Source: Hoplostethus atlanticus
Lineage: Eukaryota > Chordata > Actinopteri > Trachichthyiformes > Trachichthyidae
NCBI GenBank assembly: GCA_034670405.1
Contig: JAXDDX010000025.1
Coordinates: forward strand, 288,501 to 352,500
Direction: 5' to 3'
Length of the DNA stretch: 64,000 bases
The position numbers and the translations under genes are program-made. A model generated the notes under the pieces. The model saw nothing but the letters and a program-made list of their open reading frames with translations, was not told the DNA's origin and made no database searches. Of the stretch, positions 1 through 10,002 are shown piece by piece (the stretch's first letter is position 1; each line of letters begins with the position of its first letter).

Positions 1-638
1 GGGAGTAGCCCAAGCTCTGGTATAAGTGAAAGTGAATCAATGGGAGGCTAGACCAGGCGGCTTCAGATGACTCATGGAGGAAGAAAGGCAGAGACACAAT
101 AAAAATGAGGACGATGAAAGAATGGAGGGAGGGAAAAAAAACAATTTGACAATGTATAATGCATGATACATTTAACCGTGGCTCTCCTGGCCAGATCTGT
201 GTTTAGCCTGACAAGGCCTGAGGCAGAGTTGTTCTGCTACACCTACCCAGCAGGTTAGGTTTCCTGTTTCCTGTACCTGAGCTGAACGGTATCCCAGTCT
301 GTTTACCTTTACTTGTCTCAAGTTGCGCCAGCCTGTACATCACATGATCCACTTTATGCTTCCAGATCACTGTCTGTCACTTCAAATATACATTACCACA
401 TGTATTCATGCTGCTTTGGAAGAATACATATCCTCACCTGAATTCAAATGAGTTTGTGCAATAAATCCATTTTTGTGTTCTTCGTGTCTTCCTTGTAAGA
501 ACAGTTAAAGGAAAGGTTTTGGTTTGCTCTGTCCCTGATGCTATATTTAGAGCTCAGAGTGGGCACCCTAGCCAGTCTTTGGTACAGTGGCAAGTCAGCA
601 CCTGCTGCAGTCCCCTGGTGCTGCCAACCTTCCTTAAT

Positions 639-699
<61 letters not shown>

Positions 700-1600
700 G
701 TATTTGTGGTGGCCTAGGTGAGATTTGCAATTGAATCACTGAATGTTGATGTTGATGATGCCAATATACAAGATTGGTGTAGCAGGTTATGGTGTTGCTG
801 TAGGTAATACTGAAGTTTATGCATGGTAATTGAAATTAGCTAAGAAGTTAAAGTAATTTTCAATAACAACTTTCTGGGAGATTTAGGGTGTCATTCTGCT
901 GCCTAAGAGACTGTTTGTATTGCTAAAATTGCCTTTAAAATATAATTTGTGAAAGTCTCCCCCATGTTAATATTTTAGTAGTAACAGAATACCACTAAAG
1001 TGTTTTCAGATATAATCACCGTATTATTATTTTTAAGAAATAATATTGTAAATTATCAACACTTCTAAAACTTTAGCTTCTTAAGCTACAGTATAAGTAG
1101 ATAGCTGGGTAGCTAGCTAACTGCTGTTCCCATGCCTGCAAATCATATCAAGTTTAGCTTTATTTATCAATGATGTGAGATCTCTAACACCATGCATTCA
1201 CTAAAATAAAAAGCCAAGATTTGTGGCTATCTAAAAGTATGCAACTTTGCAAACCTCTGGAATTTGAACGTTTAGAGTTTATTACGTTTCACAAGAAAGC
1301 AGCCTTTTCATTGGCTCAGGACAACCATGTGCGTTGCAGTGTGTCACTTGCGGTCGGTTCTTTGCAGAAAGGAGCGTGCATCCCTTGGATGTTTCCTCCA
1401 AATCAGAGACATCGGCTTTGACAGGTGGACCGACCCAAAAATCTGAAAGTTGCATATGAATCTTTCCACAAAAAAGCGCTACCCTTTTATTAATGTAAAA
1501 ATGTGATCTAACAAAACACTGGACTCAAATTCCAAGTGAAAGCCCCACCCATCCGGGGCTCCTCCTAGGAAAAAAAAACAAGTTTCCCCCATTAGCATTG
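1..1600. other. Intergenic sequence upstream of the VWA5A-like cluster
   Basis: No gene is recognised here. The stretch is AT-rich unique-looking sequence broken by one (CA)n microsatellite at 642-696. Open frames crossing that tract (poly His-Thr or Cys-Val) are simple-repeat artefacts. Regulatory DNA for copy A probably lies near the 3' end of this block, but no specific site is seen. Confidence 0.6.
642..696. repeat. (CA)n microsatellite
   Basis: About 27 uninterrupted CA units. It is the only simple repeat of note in the first 2 kb. Confidence 0.98.
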
Positions 1601-1619
1601 ACAGCTGAATATTATTAGG

Positions 1620-1693
1620 CATAGGTGAAAACAAACTGACTGGAAGTGACTGTAAAACTGACTGACACTTATTCTTGACATTTCTGGGCAAAG
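1620..1693 (+). other. Putative noncoding first exon of VWA5A-like copy A (5' start uncertain)
   Basis: This block resembles 10570-10646, upstream of copy B. Both share a CTGTAAAACTG / CAGTAAAACTG core and end in a TTTCTG-GCAAAG motif followed by a consensus donor (AAAG|GTAGGC here, AAAG|GTAAGC in B). It sits upstream of the exon carrying the ATG, which begins with an acceptor and seven untranslated bases. A 5' UTR exon is the simplest reading. The exon end is supported by the conserved donor; the start is only approximate because no promoter element fixes it. Confidence 0.45.
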
Positions 1694-2114
1694 GTAGGCA
1701 TTTTTTGGGGAATTTTCATTATCCTAAGATAGCTGTAATACTGATAGGTGGAAATAGAAAATGACAACAAGGAAAATGATGATGAGTGTTATATGAGAAG
1801 AGAGACTTTACAGGAAAATGAAATATTTTATTCTATCACAATACTATTCAAGAAATCCATCCATCTATTACGACTATGTCACTAAGACAGTAAGTAAATA
1901 TCTTATAGCTTATCTTAAATATCTTATAACTTATTTAGTGTATAACATATACAATAAAAAGATTATTTTCCTTTTTATGATTTATCTTGATGGTTGTTTG
2001 CTTTATCTTAATTTCTGAGCAGAATTGAAAGTCCCCATCCCCTTCCATTTTTATTTAATCACTACACTTCACTTTCATCACACTAACTTCCTTGCCATCT
2101 GTTGCAGAGGCACG

Positions 2115-2157
2115 ATGGTGAACTGCTGTGGTCTGCTTACTGTCAAGAAGGAACCAG
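2115..2157 (+). CDS. Copy A coding exon 1
   Basis: The exon proper begins after a ttgcag acceptor at 2108, with the ATG at 2115. It encodes MVNCCGLLTVKKEP plus one base and ends at CCAG|GTACAG. VWA5A starts with the same pattern (MV-x-x-CGLLT...EP). Copy B has an identical exon except Val to Ala. Confidence 0.85.
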
Positions 2158-2360
2158 GTACAGAGCTGTTTAAAACAGGAAACACCAACAATGAGAAAAC
2201 TAGTATAGTAGCATCATTTCAAGAGCTTTTGGTAGTTTGTCTTGTTGTAATTGTGTTGAATATTTTGTTTTTTCAACCCACTCTATTAATTACTCTGTGT
2301 AACCTCTGTGGAATGTCTTCTGCTTGAATAATTGCGGAGCTGGTTAGGTTTGTTGTAACA

Positions 2361-2815
2361 GCAGGTTTATTCTGCCTTCATGACAAACAAAGGACAGTGT
2401 AGGTCATCTTCTTTGTGGACAAAAGCATACTCCGTCTTGTCTTAGAGCAAATCCTCCATTACTATAAGGATTACCCATTGTTTACATTTTTCATGTAATT
2501 AAAATAAATAAAACACAACAGAAACTGCCACTCTCCCAAATCCACGAGGAGAAAATACAGAAGATACAAACATATATATATTTATACATATTTCTCACAC
2601 TGGACTGTTACCCTTTTTTTTAGTATTTTTCTTTTTAATGATTATGTAACTAATTATGTAATGTAACTTAGTTGCATTACATTACAAGACACAGAAGGCA
2701 AAGAAACGATACCTCATGTGCATATTTAAAACATTACCAAACATACCTGCATTCATGACAAACAAAGGACAGTGTAGGTCCTCTTCTTTTTGGAGCATAC
2801 TCTGTCTTGTCTGGA
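2361..2815. repeat. Pair of direct repeats in copy A intron 1
   Basis: A block beginning TTCATGACAAACAAAGGACA occurs at about 2378-2445 and again at about 2753-2815, with a few differences. Neither is present in copy B intron 1, so both arrived after, or were lost since, the duplication. The family is not recognised. Confidence 0.6.
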
Positions 2816-2933
2816 AAGACGGCGATACGTTAATGTTAGCTAGCTATTGGAGAGATCTCTCCTCCAGTGGTAACAAAACACACAAAAACAAATGGTTAGC
2901 TTAACAAAAACATGGCGAAATTACTCAAACAAT

Positions 2934-3643
2934 TACAGTTTTTTTACGATTGCTTTGACTCATTTTGCACAGCAGAATTTCAATGTGCAAAACTCAAAAT
3001 GCAAAGTGCCAAACTGACTTTCAAAATTCATACTCTAAGACACTACATCCTATGCTGACATACAAAGTGCAAAACTGTTAATGCAAAGTGCCAAACTCTG
3101 AATCATATGCAACATTCTCAGAGTACAGCCACCTAATATTACAACAATGTTGCAATGCTTATTACTACAACGCAGATCACTAAATCAATTCAACAGGAGT
3201 TTGTTGTCATGTCTCATCACTTCCAGCAACGATCACAGTGTCGATCACAGTGGCTCTAATTTTATTTGACACAACTGCATGCCTTCTGATTGCTTGGCCA
3301 CGACTGCGACCCCGTCCTTCATTGCCAACCTCAGGTTGTCAGAAACTGCCATTCAGGTTTCTAAGCAGCCTTTTATGTAGTGGTGAAGAGATTATCAATT
3401 GTGTTACAATGCTACTCATCTGGGCAAGGTTGCTGGAAGTAAAGAGACATGACAACAAACTCCTGTTGAATTGATTTAGTGATCTGTGTTTGTAGAAATA
3501 AGCATTGCAACATTGTTGTAATGTTAGGTGGCTGTATTCTGAGGATGGAGCAGATGATTTAGAGTTTGGCACTTTGTATGAACAGTTTTGCACTTTGAAA
3601 TTCTGCTGTGCAAAATGAGTCAAAGCAATCGTAAAAAACTGTA
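2934..3643. mobile_element. Nonautonomous Tc1/mariner-like foldback element
   Basis: The ends are inverted copies: TACAGTTTTTTTACGATTGC on the left and the complement of GCAATCGTAAAAAACTGTA on the right, each bounded by TA. The inverted similarity runs inward for well over 200 bp per arm (for example TCAATTCAACAGGAGTTTGT near 3188 is mirrored near 3450), with about 85 bp extra in the left arm. The centre (about 3238-3420) is related to 8120-8310, which looks like a transposase remnant. It lies in copy A intron 1 just before exon 2 and is absent from copy B at the matching TA-AGACAAGC site. Confidence 0.75.
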
Positions 3644-3701
3644 AGACAAGCATAGTTCACACAGCAGGTCTTTGTGCTCAACATGTTTCTCTTTCTGTCA
3701 G

Positions 3702-3904
3702 TTCCTCTGAAGAGCGTTGAGGTGGAGGTCGAGGTGAGGGACCACGTGGCTACAGTGGTCTCTACTCTGCTCTATGAGAACAAGGAGGACAAACCACTAG
3801 AGGCTGTGTTTGTCTTCCCTCTGCCCGGAGAAGCTGCTGTCTGTCATTTCAGTGCTAAGGTTGGACAGACGCTGGTTGTGGCTGAGGTGCAGGAAAAACA
3901 GAAG
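3702..3904 (+). CDS. Copy A exon 2, VIT domain
   Basis: Acceptor tctgtcag, donor AAG|GTGAGC, 203 bp. With the leftover base of exon 1 it completes 68 codons beginning VPLKSVEVEVEV and containing LLYENKEDKPLEAVFVFPLP, the VIT core. The reading frame is intact and differs from copy B by single bases (Ala instead of Ser in CHFSAKVG). Confidence 0.88.
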
Positions 3905-4007
3905 GTGAGCTGGACATGAAAGATGGGTGGGAAAGTCATGGACTTGCACTCATCCAAAGTATGCTGGGGCTTGAAAATCAGGTTTCACACCCACCTCTGT
4001 TCCTCAG

Positions 4008-4230
4008 GCTCGTGAGCAGTACGATGACGCATTGAGCTCCGGCCAGCAGGCCTTCCTGTTGGAGGAGAGTGAGCAGAGCCCAGACATATTCTCTCTGAGT
4101 GTGGGCAGTCTGCCTCCAGGAGAGAGCGCCTCCATCAGGCTGGACTACGTCACTGAGCTGGCTGTGCAGGCTGATGACGGGCTGAGGTTCTGTCTGCCTG
4201 CTGTGCTCAACCCTCGCTACCAACCTCAGG
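4008..4230 (+). CDS. Copy A exon 3, VIT domain
   Basis: Acceptor cctcag, donor CAGG|GTAGGA, 223 bp. It encodes AREQYDDALSSGQQAFLLEE, then SLPPGESASIRLDYVTEL and FCLPAVLNPRYQPQG. This matches the VWA5A stretch ending in the diagnostic LPAVLNPRYQ. The same exon in copy B is at 13248-13470. Confidence 0.9.
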
Positions 4231-4445
4231 GTAGGAAATATGTAATCTAATCCATTGGTAAACCAATGATTTCACTTTCACTTGGTTCTCTATATTTTAG
4301 AGATATTCAATGGTGAACATAAAATGAACCTCCCGCTGCCCAAACTTACATACAAGCTGTATCCCCAGTTCATATTAGCTTGGTAGCTAGCAGACACATT
4401 TCCTCCATCAGTGTTTTTATTCAACACATTGCATTTCTTTCTTAG

Positions 4446-4606
4446 GTAGTGAGGGTGGCAGTAAGAGTGTGGAGTACAGCCAGAAGAGCATGGATGAGGC
4501 TGTGAAGATGGTTGGGAAGATGATGGCCAATATGGGAGGAACAGAGATCCTCCCGCCCCTCAAACATATCTACAGCCAGCCACGCATTCCCAGTCAGCCA
4601 AGAAAA
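4446..4606 (+). CDS. Copy A fused exon 4/8
   Basis: The first 16 bp (GTAGTGAGGGTGGCAG) are the start of exon 4 as in copy B. The next 145 bp, from 4462, are exon 8 (KSVEYSQKSMDEAVKMVGKM, then GGTEILPPL and IYSQPRIP). Donor AAA|GTAACT. The total of 161 bp keeps the frame. Copy B has exons 4-7 and three introns between these two points, so copy A lost about 1 kb at a CAG/AG match lying on the exon 8 border. The lost part includes the MIDAS motif. Confidence 0.85.
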
Positions 4607-4744
4607 GTAACTCACACACACACAAATGAAGCAGTTACACAGGTTGTACAAGTACAGGCTTGTTTAAAGCTCATACTTACCACACCTTTGTTGTTATTCA
4701 CACTGTACCTATATGTCCACTTGTGTGACTGGAGCAACATCCTC

Positions 4745-5291
4745 ATACCACTTTCACACACAAATCTCTGGATTTACGCAGGTTATTGAAACACTCGTTC
4801 CCACGTTGGACCCATTCAGACCAAACTACTGTCCCGGGTTTCAGACCAGACTTCACAAGAGCCGTGTCACCATATTTACATCTGTACAAGTAACTGTGTG
4901 ATATTGCCAGTGATAATTTACCTTTTACTTTTACCGTCCCGGTAATTTGTCGCTTTCTTTCTTCTTCCCCACGAATGGACAGAAGCTTTCTGATTTCGGA
5001 ATCTTTCCAATTCTCTGTTGTTATTTGTTCAATTCGTCCGTTGTTGAAATGCTCCTTGTTGTGAACTGGCTTGCATATAATGCCCCTCTGATCTTAACCA
5101 ATGAGGTTCCCATCCATTGGGTAACCTGGGTCCCCCCCCCGTTCACACCGCAGCCGAGTGGTATCTGACCCGGGTTGTCCCAGGTCGGGAGCAGGGTCGC
5201 AGACCCAGGTCTGATAACCTGTGTTGATCCATTCACACCAACGCCTGACACGAGTCATTCCTGGGTTGTTATCCCAGTGTGAAAGGGGTAT
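4745..5291. mobile_element. MITE-like element in copy A intron before exon 9
   Basis: The ends are imperfect inverted repeats: ATACCACTTTCACAC at 4745 and GTGTGAAAGGGGTAT ending at 5291. The interior has the 'ttcacac...acccgggtt' composition common in nonautonomous fish DNA transposons. The matching intron of copy B lacks it. No clear target duplication was found, so the superfamily is left open. Confidence 0.5.
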
Positions 5292-5324
5292 CAGAGTGTT
5301 ATGTGGTTGACGGGCAAGTCCTGC

Positions 5325-5893
5325 ATGTTTCAAAGTGTGGTGTTTCAGAGTGTGGTGTTGTTGTTTCAGAGTGTGATGTTGTTTCAGAGTGTGGTGTTGT
5401 TGTTTCAGAGTGTGATGTTGTTTCAGAGTGTGGTGTTGTATCAGAGTGTGGTGTTGTTGTTTCAGAGTGTGGTGTTGTATCAGAGTGTGGTGTTGTTTCA
5501 GAGTGTGGTGTTGTTTCAGAGTGTGATGTTGTTTCAGAGTGTGGTGTTGTTTCAGAGTGTGGTGGTGTTGTTTCAGAGTGTGGTGTTGTATCAGAGTGTG
5601 GTGTTGTTTCAGAGTGTGGTGTTGTTTCAGAGTGTGGTGGTGTTGTTTCAGAGTGTGGTGTTGTTTCAGAGTGTGGTGGTGTTGTTTCAGAGTGTGGTGG
5701 TGTTGTTTCAGAGTGTGGTGTTGTTTCAGAGTGTGGTGTTGTTCAGAGTGTGGTGTTTCAGAGTGTGGTGTTGTTTCAGAGTGTGTTGTTGTTTCAGAGT
5801 GTGGTGTTGTTGTTTCAGAGTGTGGTGTTGTTTCAGAGTGTGGTGTTGTTGTTTCAGAGTGTGGTGTTGTTTCAGAGTGTGGTGTTGTGTAAC
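5325..5893. repeat. Minisatellite, 18/21-bp unit, copy A
   Basis: Tandem array of TTTCAGAGTGTGGTGTTG and its 21-bp variant with an extra GTT, roughly thirty units, with a few GATGTT, GTATCAG and GGTGGTGTTG variants. The unit lengths are multiples of three, so all three forward frames stay open for about 550-600 bp. These Val-Ser-Glu-Cys, Phe-Gln-Ser-Val and Cys-Phe-Arg-Val frames are artefacts, not genes. The array ends 45 bp before exon 9. Confidence 0.95.
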
Positions 5894-5938
5894 TCGTGGT
5901 GATGTGTAACCTCTCTCTGTCTCATTTGTCCTCCCTAG

Positions 5939-6019
5939 CTGTTTACTTTTACTGACGGCGAGGGGGGGGAACACCAAAGAAGTTGTAAATCTGGTGAAGA
6001 AGAATTCAGGCTCCCACAG
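5939..6019 (+). pseudogene. Copy A exon 9 with +1 frameshift
   Basis: Acceptor ccctag, donor ACAG|GTAGGA. It encodes LFTFTDGE, the second conserved vWA metal-site segment, then an 8-G run. Copy B has GAGGTGGGGAAC and is one base shorter, so copy A shifts frame and stops at TAA 5987-5989. The exon is 81 bp here against 80 bp in copy B. Confidence 0.85.
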
Positions 6020-6128
6020 GTAGGACCACAAAAACACACATACAGACATTCACTCACCTCTTAGAATACATCCCACGTCCTCATGCATAGTGTGTCTGTT
6101 TGTGTGTTGAAAACAAACCGTCCTTTAG

Positions 6129-6243
6129 GTGTTTCTCTTTTGGGATTGGAGAGGGGTCCAACTCTGCTCTCATCACTGGGGTGGCCAAGGAAGGAGGAGG
6201 TCACGCCCAGTTCATCACAGGAGCTGACAGGATGCAGCCTAAA
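6129..6243 (+). pseudogene. Copy A exon 10
   Basis: Acceptor ctttag, donor AAA|GTAAGA, 115 bp. In its own frame it reads CFSFGIGEG...AQFITGADRMQPK, matching VWA5A (RCFSFGIGEG, FITGKDRMQ). The exon itself is open, but it follows the exon 9 stop. It is nearly identical to 16049-16163. Confidence 0.85.
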
Positions 6244-6336
6244 GTAAGACATGGTACAAGACAAGTAATAAATGATTACAGATGGTCAGGTATGAGTGAA
6301 AAACTCACTGCTTTTTCAAACGTTACTACCCTCCAG

Positions 6337-6509
6337 GTGATGCAGTCACTGCTATTTGCCATGCAGCCGGCTGTGTTGGACATCTCGGTCAGGTGGGATC
6401 TGCCAAAGGTCTGTGTCTGTGCCAAGTGTCTATCACACCTCTTTCCCCACCCATCACAACACTTTTCCAGGGTCAAAGGTCACTGCCTTATGCCCAGCTC
6501 ACTGGAGAG
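6337..6509 (+). pseudogene. Copy A exon 11 with 14-bp net insertion
   Basis: Acceptor ctccag, donor GAG|GTAGGA, 173 bp against 159 bp in copy B. After CTGCCAAAGG, copy A has TCTGTGTCTGTGCCAA where copy B has GA, which breaks the frame a second time. The remainder (ending in the ..AQLTGE region) matches copy B. Confidence 0.82.
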
Positions 6510-6823
6510 GTAGGAGCAGCACCATCTGAGAGAGAAATGCCTATCTAGTCTGATTCTTATAGTCGTTAACTAGCACAAAAATGTTTTTGGCCATACAGTC
6601 CTCTAAACCCATGACATGGTGGAATTACATTAGCATTACAACAAGGAAGACAGGTTGCTTGCAAACTAGTTATGAAGCTTCAAAACTAGTTAATTACATC
6701 AAACCAAGCAGGAAGGTCTTTATGGTCCATCGTAACGATATAACAAAAACATCAGTGTTCCAGTCCCAGGTATGACATTGTCCAGGCTGGTTTCTAACAC
6801 TTGTTGTCTGTATGTTGTCTCAG

Positions 6824-6927
6824 AGTTCAGGGGCCACCGAGGGCTGTGTGACAGTGAAGTACAGCCTGGCAGATCAGCCCTCTCAGAACCAACTGCACTT
6901 CAGTCTCAAACCCACAGAGGACACGGG
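6824..6927 (+). pseudogene. Copy A exon 12
   Basis: Acceptor tctcag, donor ACGGG|GTAAAA, 104 bp. In the original frame it reads SSGATEGCVTVKYSLADQ, and it is open. It matches 16735-16838 base for base apart from flanks, and matches the decayed relic at 22478. Confidence 0.82.
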
Positions 6928-7096
6928 GTAAAACAGGTTGTGGTCAGACAGCAGAAGTGTATTACATTGGGCAGTGATTTTACAGGATGTCAGCATATGA
7001 GTATGTGGGTAGTTTGGGGTCAAATAAAATGTCAGGCAGGGGTAGTAAATCTAATATTTTGTAGCATATTACACCTCTCTACTCTCCACTCTGCAG

Positions 7097-7328
7097 ATTG
7101 ACAGTCCACAGGTTGGGGGCCCGGACCCTGATTCGCTCCCTGGAGATGGAGGAAGGAGAGAACAGGGGACAGCACAAAGACGGAGTGAAGGAGAAGGTGG
7201 TTGAACTCAGTGTTCAATCAGGAGTGAGCAGTGCCTTCACTGCCTTCATTGCTGTCAACAAAGCCAATGGGGAGGCTATACAAGGGCCTCTGTTGCGGAG
7301 AAATGTCCCAACACCCAGTTGTAGATGA
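7097..7328 (+). pseudogene. Copy A exon 13 and truncated end
   Basis: Acceptor ctgcag. The original frame reads LTVHRLGARTLIRSLEMEE, then SSAFTAFIAVNKANGEAIQG and RRNVPTP, as in VWA5A (SSFTAFIAINKE..VQGPL). Similarity to copy B stops after CCAACACCCA (7317); the frame runs into TGA at 7326-7328. This marks the 3' border of the duplicated block. No downstream exons of copy A are seen. Confidence 0.8.
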
Positions 7329-7523
7329 CTATGACCCACTGGTTTTTGATTCACTCCAGCTGACCATGAATGCAGTATCAGTGGTTTTCAAGTGGTACAG
7401 TGAACCACAGTGGTGTACTGTTTGATTTAACGCTATGAAAATCATCAAATCTACAAAATCATTATCACATTTCTTCATACGTTTTAACACATAAAAGGCC
7501 AATATTATGAGCAATACTTTCAG

Positions 7524-9141
7524 TACAGTTTTTTTTTACAATTGCTAACATCCGTTTGTCCAATCTGTAGTCACATTTTCAAAACTCTAAACACAATTAG
7601 CACAACATCCGTTGGTTGTGGACCATACCATTACAGTTTTACATGTTCATCGTTGAAGTTTAATTATTGGTGCATTTTCAAATACAATGGCCATTATCAA
7701 AAAATGCTGTCAAACACTAAATAATTGTCATCAAAAAAGACTATGCAAGGGTCATTTCCTCATAAGTACTTCAAATGAAGTACAGCAAGCATCCCCTGTG
7801 ATAGACTGCAGTATATATAGCTTGTGTTTTTATGGAAGACAAACAAAATATTGGATTACAGTAGATTACTGCATATGAAGTTTAATCGTTTAAAGAAATC
7901 ATACAGTAATGCAGTAAACTAAACTGTATTTTACAGTAAAAACAAAAACAACAGTAAGAGCAAAAACAACAGTTACAGTAACAAAAAAACATAAATGCAT
8001 TTGAGTGCTTAAGCAGCATTTTGCCTCTGCTGCATTTGGCCACAGAATTTCATGTACGTCTCATCTGATATCTTCAAGGCAGCGTTGGTAAAATCTTCTT
8101 CTTAGTCCTCTGTTTACAACATGGTCGATCACAGTGGCTCTAATTTCATTTGACACAACTGCATGTGACTCCGTCGACGACCCCGTCCTTCATTGCCAAC
8201 CTCATCGGCCTGCTCCATGTTGTGAGAAACTGCCACTCAGGGTTCTAAGCAGCCTTTTATATAGTGGTGAAGAGATTATCAATTGTATTGCAATGCTACT
8301 CATCTACTCATGTGCTGCGATGCTACTTACAAATCATTCATGTTTCATCATGGGGAATGCCGATTAAAAAATAAATGAATAAATAAATGTATTAAACTGC
8401 ATCTTTAAAAAAAAAGCATCTATTTATTCTATTATTACTTACAGTTTTTTACGATCACTAACAAGCATTTAGCTATACTTAAGATACTTTTTCTAAACTC
8501 CTAACACAGCAATACACCTACATCACACAATTAGCCAAATAGTTCATTTTCTGCTCAAAACCACATTTTGTTAATTAAACACCAACTCTACATTTCAAAA
8601 TGCAAAAAAACTTTCTCTACATACACTAACTCTATCAAAACACGGCAAACCCGACTCAATATCACATCATTCTTTCAAAACACTAGCACATGTTTTCTCT
8701 CCAAGAGGAACATAGTCAATCATAGCACAACGACTTTCAAAATACTAACAGTTGATGGCATTACAAAAACTGCATTACTTTTCATGTTTCAGTTCTACCT
8801 GCATACAATAGACAATATGAAATCCATTGTTTTTTAGAATTCAGTTTCCTTTACTGTAAACCACTGTTTTGGTTGAGTGTTGAATGTGTGCATTTTTGGC
8901 AACATACTATCTAAAAGTGAATGAGTCATCTTTACTTTATTGAAATGTACAGTAGAAAAAAATAGTAAGTGACAGAATTGCTGCAGTAAAATCTTTATTA
9001 GCAACATGAAATTGCTGCCAGTGATGAACAAAAAATCCAACATACATGGCCTTTGGTTCCAAATGTGTAAAAATAAAATACACAAATACAGTAAAAAAAG
9101 GCACAGAAGGGGAAAAAACACAAAAATGCACAGTCCTGTTC
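7524..9141. mobile_element. Nested Tc1/mariner-like remnants between copies A and B
   Basis: TACAGTTTTTTTTACAATTG at 7524 and TTACAGTTTTTTACGATCAC near 8438 are two left ends of the family that also made 2934-3643 and 9142-10002. The first about 105 bp after 7524 match 9142-9240 closely. No matching right ends are obvious, so these are truncated or nested. The interior includes the transposase-like remnant at 8100-8240. Confidence 0.6.
8066..8170 (-). pseudogene. Transposase N-terminal remnant (Tc1/IS630-like)
   Basis: Read on the minus strand, this gives VSNEIRATVIDHVVNRGLRR, resembling the helix-turn-helix start of a Tc1/IS630-type transposase common in fish genomes. The frame is short and ends quickly. 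The related block in the foldback element (3238-3420) is also decayed. The family assignment rests on recognition, not a search. Confidence 0.45.
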
Positions 9142-10002
9142 TACAGTTTTTTTACAGTCGCTAACATCCTTTTGTCCAATCTGTAGTCACATTTTCAAAA
9201 CTCTAAACACAATTAGCACAACATCCGTCGGTTGTGGACTGTAATCTGTAATCTGTAAACTGGAATCTATACGATCTTCAGCATGTGGCCACATGTTCTC
9301 ATCCACATCACATCTATGTCGTCTCTCGCTATGCACCTTAGATAGAAACGCTTGGCATGCACAATATGTTTAAACACAGTATGTGTAAATGCTTTTCAGT
9401 ATGTCCTACTGTATGTACTGTAACCCATGTTTACATGTAGAGTAGCATAGTGTAAAACTCACTATAGAACAAGACATATTGGATAGACACCATACCTGGA
9501 CGTATTGGTGCTGGTGCTGGTGACCCGCTCACTGTTCCTTTCAAAAGGAACTGTGTACAACTGTTTCATTCAAACTCTGTGTTTGATCTATTTTACACAA
9601 CTTAAATCAGCTATTTATCAATGTTTCAGTGATCTGTTCATTCAGAAATGCTTATCAGCTGTTTCAATAAAGCCTTTGAGCTGTTGTTGTTGCAGATGTA
9701 GAGGCCTTATACTGTATTTAAGGTTTTGAACATTAGGTTTTCATTTCTGGCATGCTGTGTGCAAGCATTTGTAAATAAGGCAAGAAAGATCCATAATTTT
9801 GGTATTGGGTAAGCTTGTACTATGTAAAGAAAATCTAAGCATTTTAGAAACGTGTTAATTGACTGCATATTGTGTGAAAACAACATGAATTGTGTTAATG
9901 GTATGGTCCACAACTGACGGATGTTGTGCTAATTGTGTTTAGAGTTTTGAAAATGTAACTACAGATTGGACAAACGGGTGTTAGCGACTGTTAAAAACGG
10001 TA
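9142..10002. mobile_element. Nonautonomous TIR element, about 860 bp
   Basis: About 100 bp at each end are inverted copies. The left begins TACAGTTTTTTTACAGTCGC with TAACATCC and CAATCTGTAGTCACATTTTC; the right is the complement, ending AGCGACTGTTAAAAACGGTA. Both ends sit on TA. It belongs to the same family as the elements at 2934 and 7524. No coding capacity remains. Confidence 0.75.

Larger units (their letters stand above)
1620..7328 (+). pseudogene. vwa5a-like: VWA5A-like copy A, internally deleted and frameshifted
   Basis: Recognised by similarity of its conceptual exons to VWA5A (VIT plus vWA domain protein, formerly LOH11CR2A). Coding exons are 2115-2157, 3702-3904, 4008-4230, a fused exon 4/8 at 4446-4606, then 5939-6019, 6129-6243, 6337-6509, 6824-6927 and 7097-7328. 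All junctions have AG/GT. Exons 1-3 encode the VIT region (MVNCCGLLTVKKEP, LNPRYQPQG). The fused exon skips the segment that carries the DRSGSM metal-binding motif, so the vWA domain is incomplete. Exon 9 has an extra G in an 8-G run, giving a stop at 5987-5989, and exon 11 has a 14-bp insertion. The predicted product is about 226 residues: VIT plus a vWA fragment. The C-terminal exons seen in copy B are absent. A homopolymer assembly error could mimic the exon 9 frameshift, but not the deletion or the exon 11 insertion. Confidence 0.85.

Noticed and set aside
3978-4223. 81-codon minus-strand frame identical at 13218-13463
   Set aside because: Antisense shadow of VWA5A-like exon 3; its conservation reflects the sense exon.
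5325-5893. CRISPR-like regular repeats
   Set aside because: Units are directly adjacent with no unique spacers, and the context is a vertebrate intron.
5279-5909. Three overlapping plus-strand open frames of about 117-207 codons with Val-Ser-Glu-Cys or Phe-Gln-Ser-Val repeats
   Set aside because: They are the three frames of one minisatellite with units of 18 or 21 bp. All lie in an intron of a gene whose exons are known on both sides.
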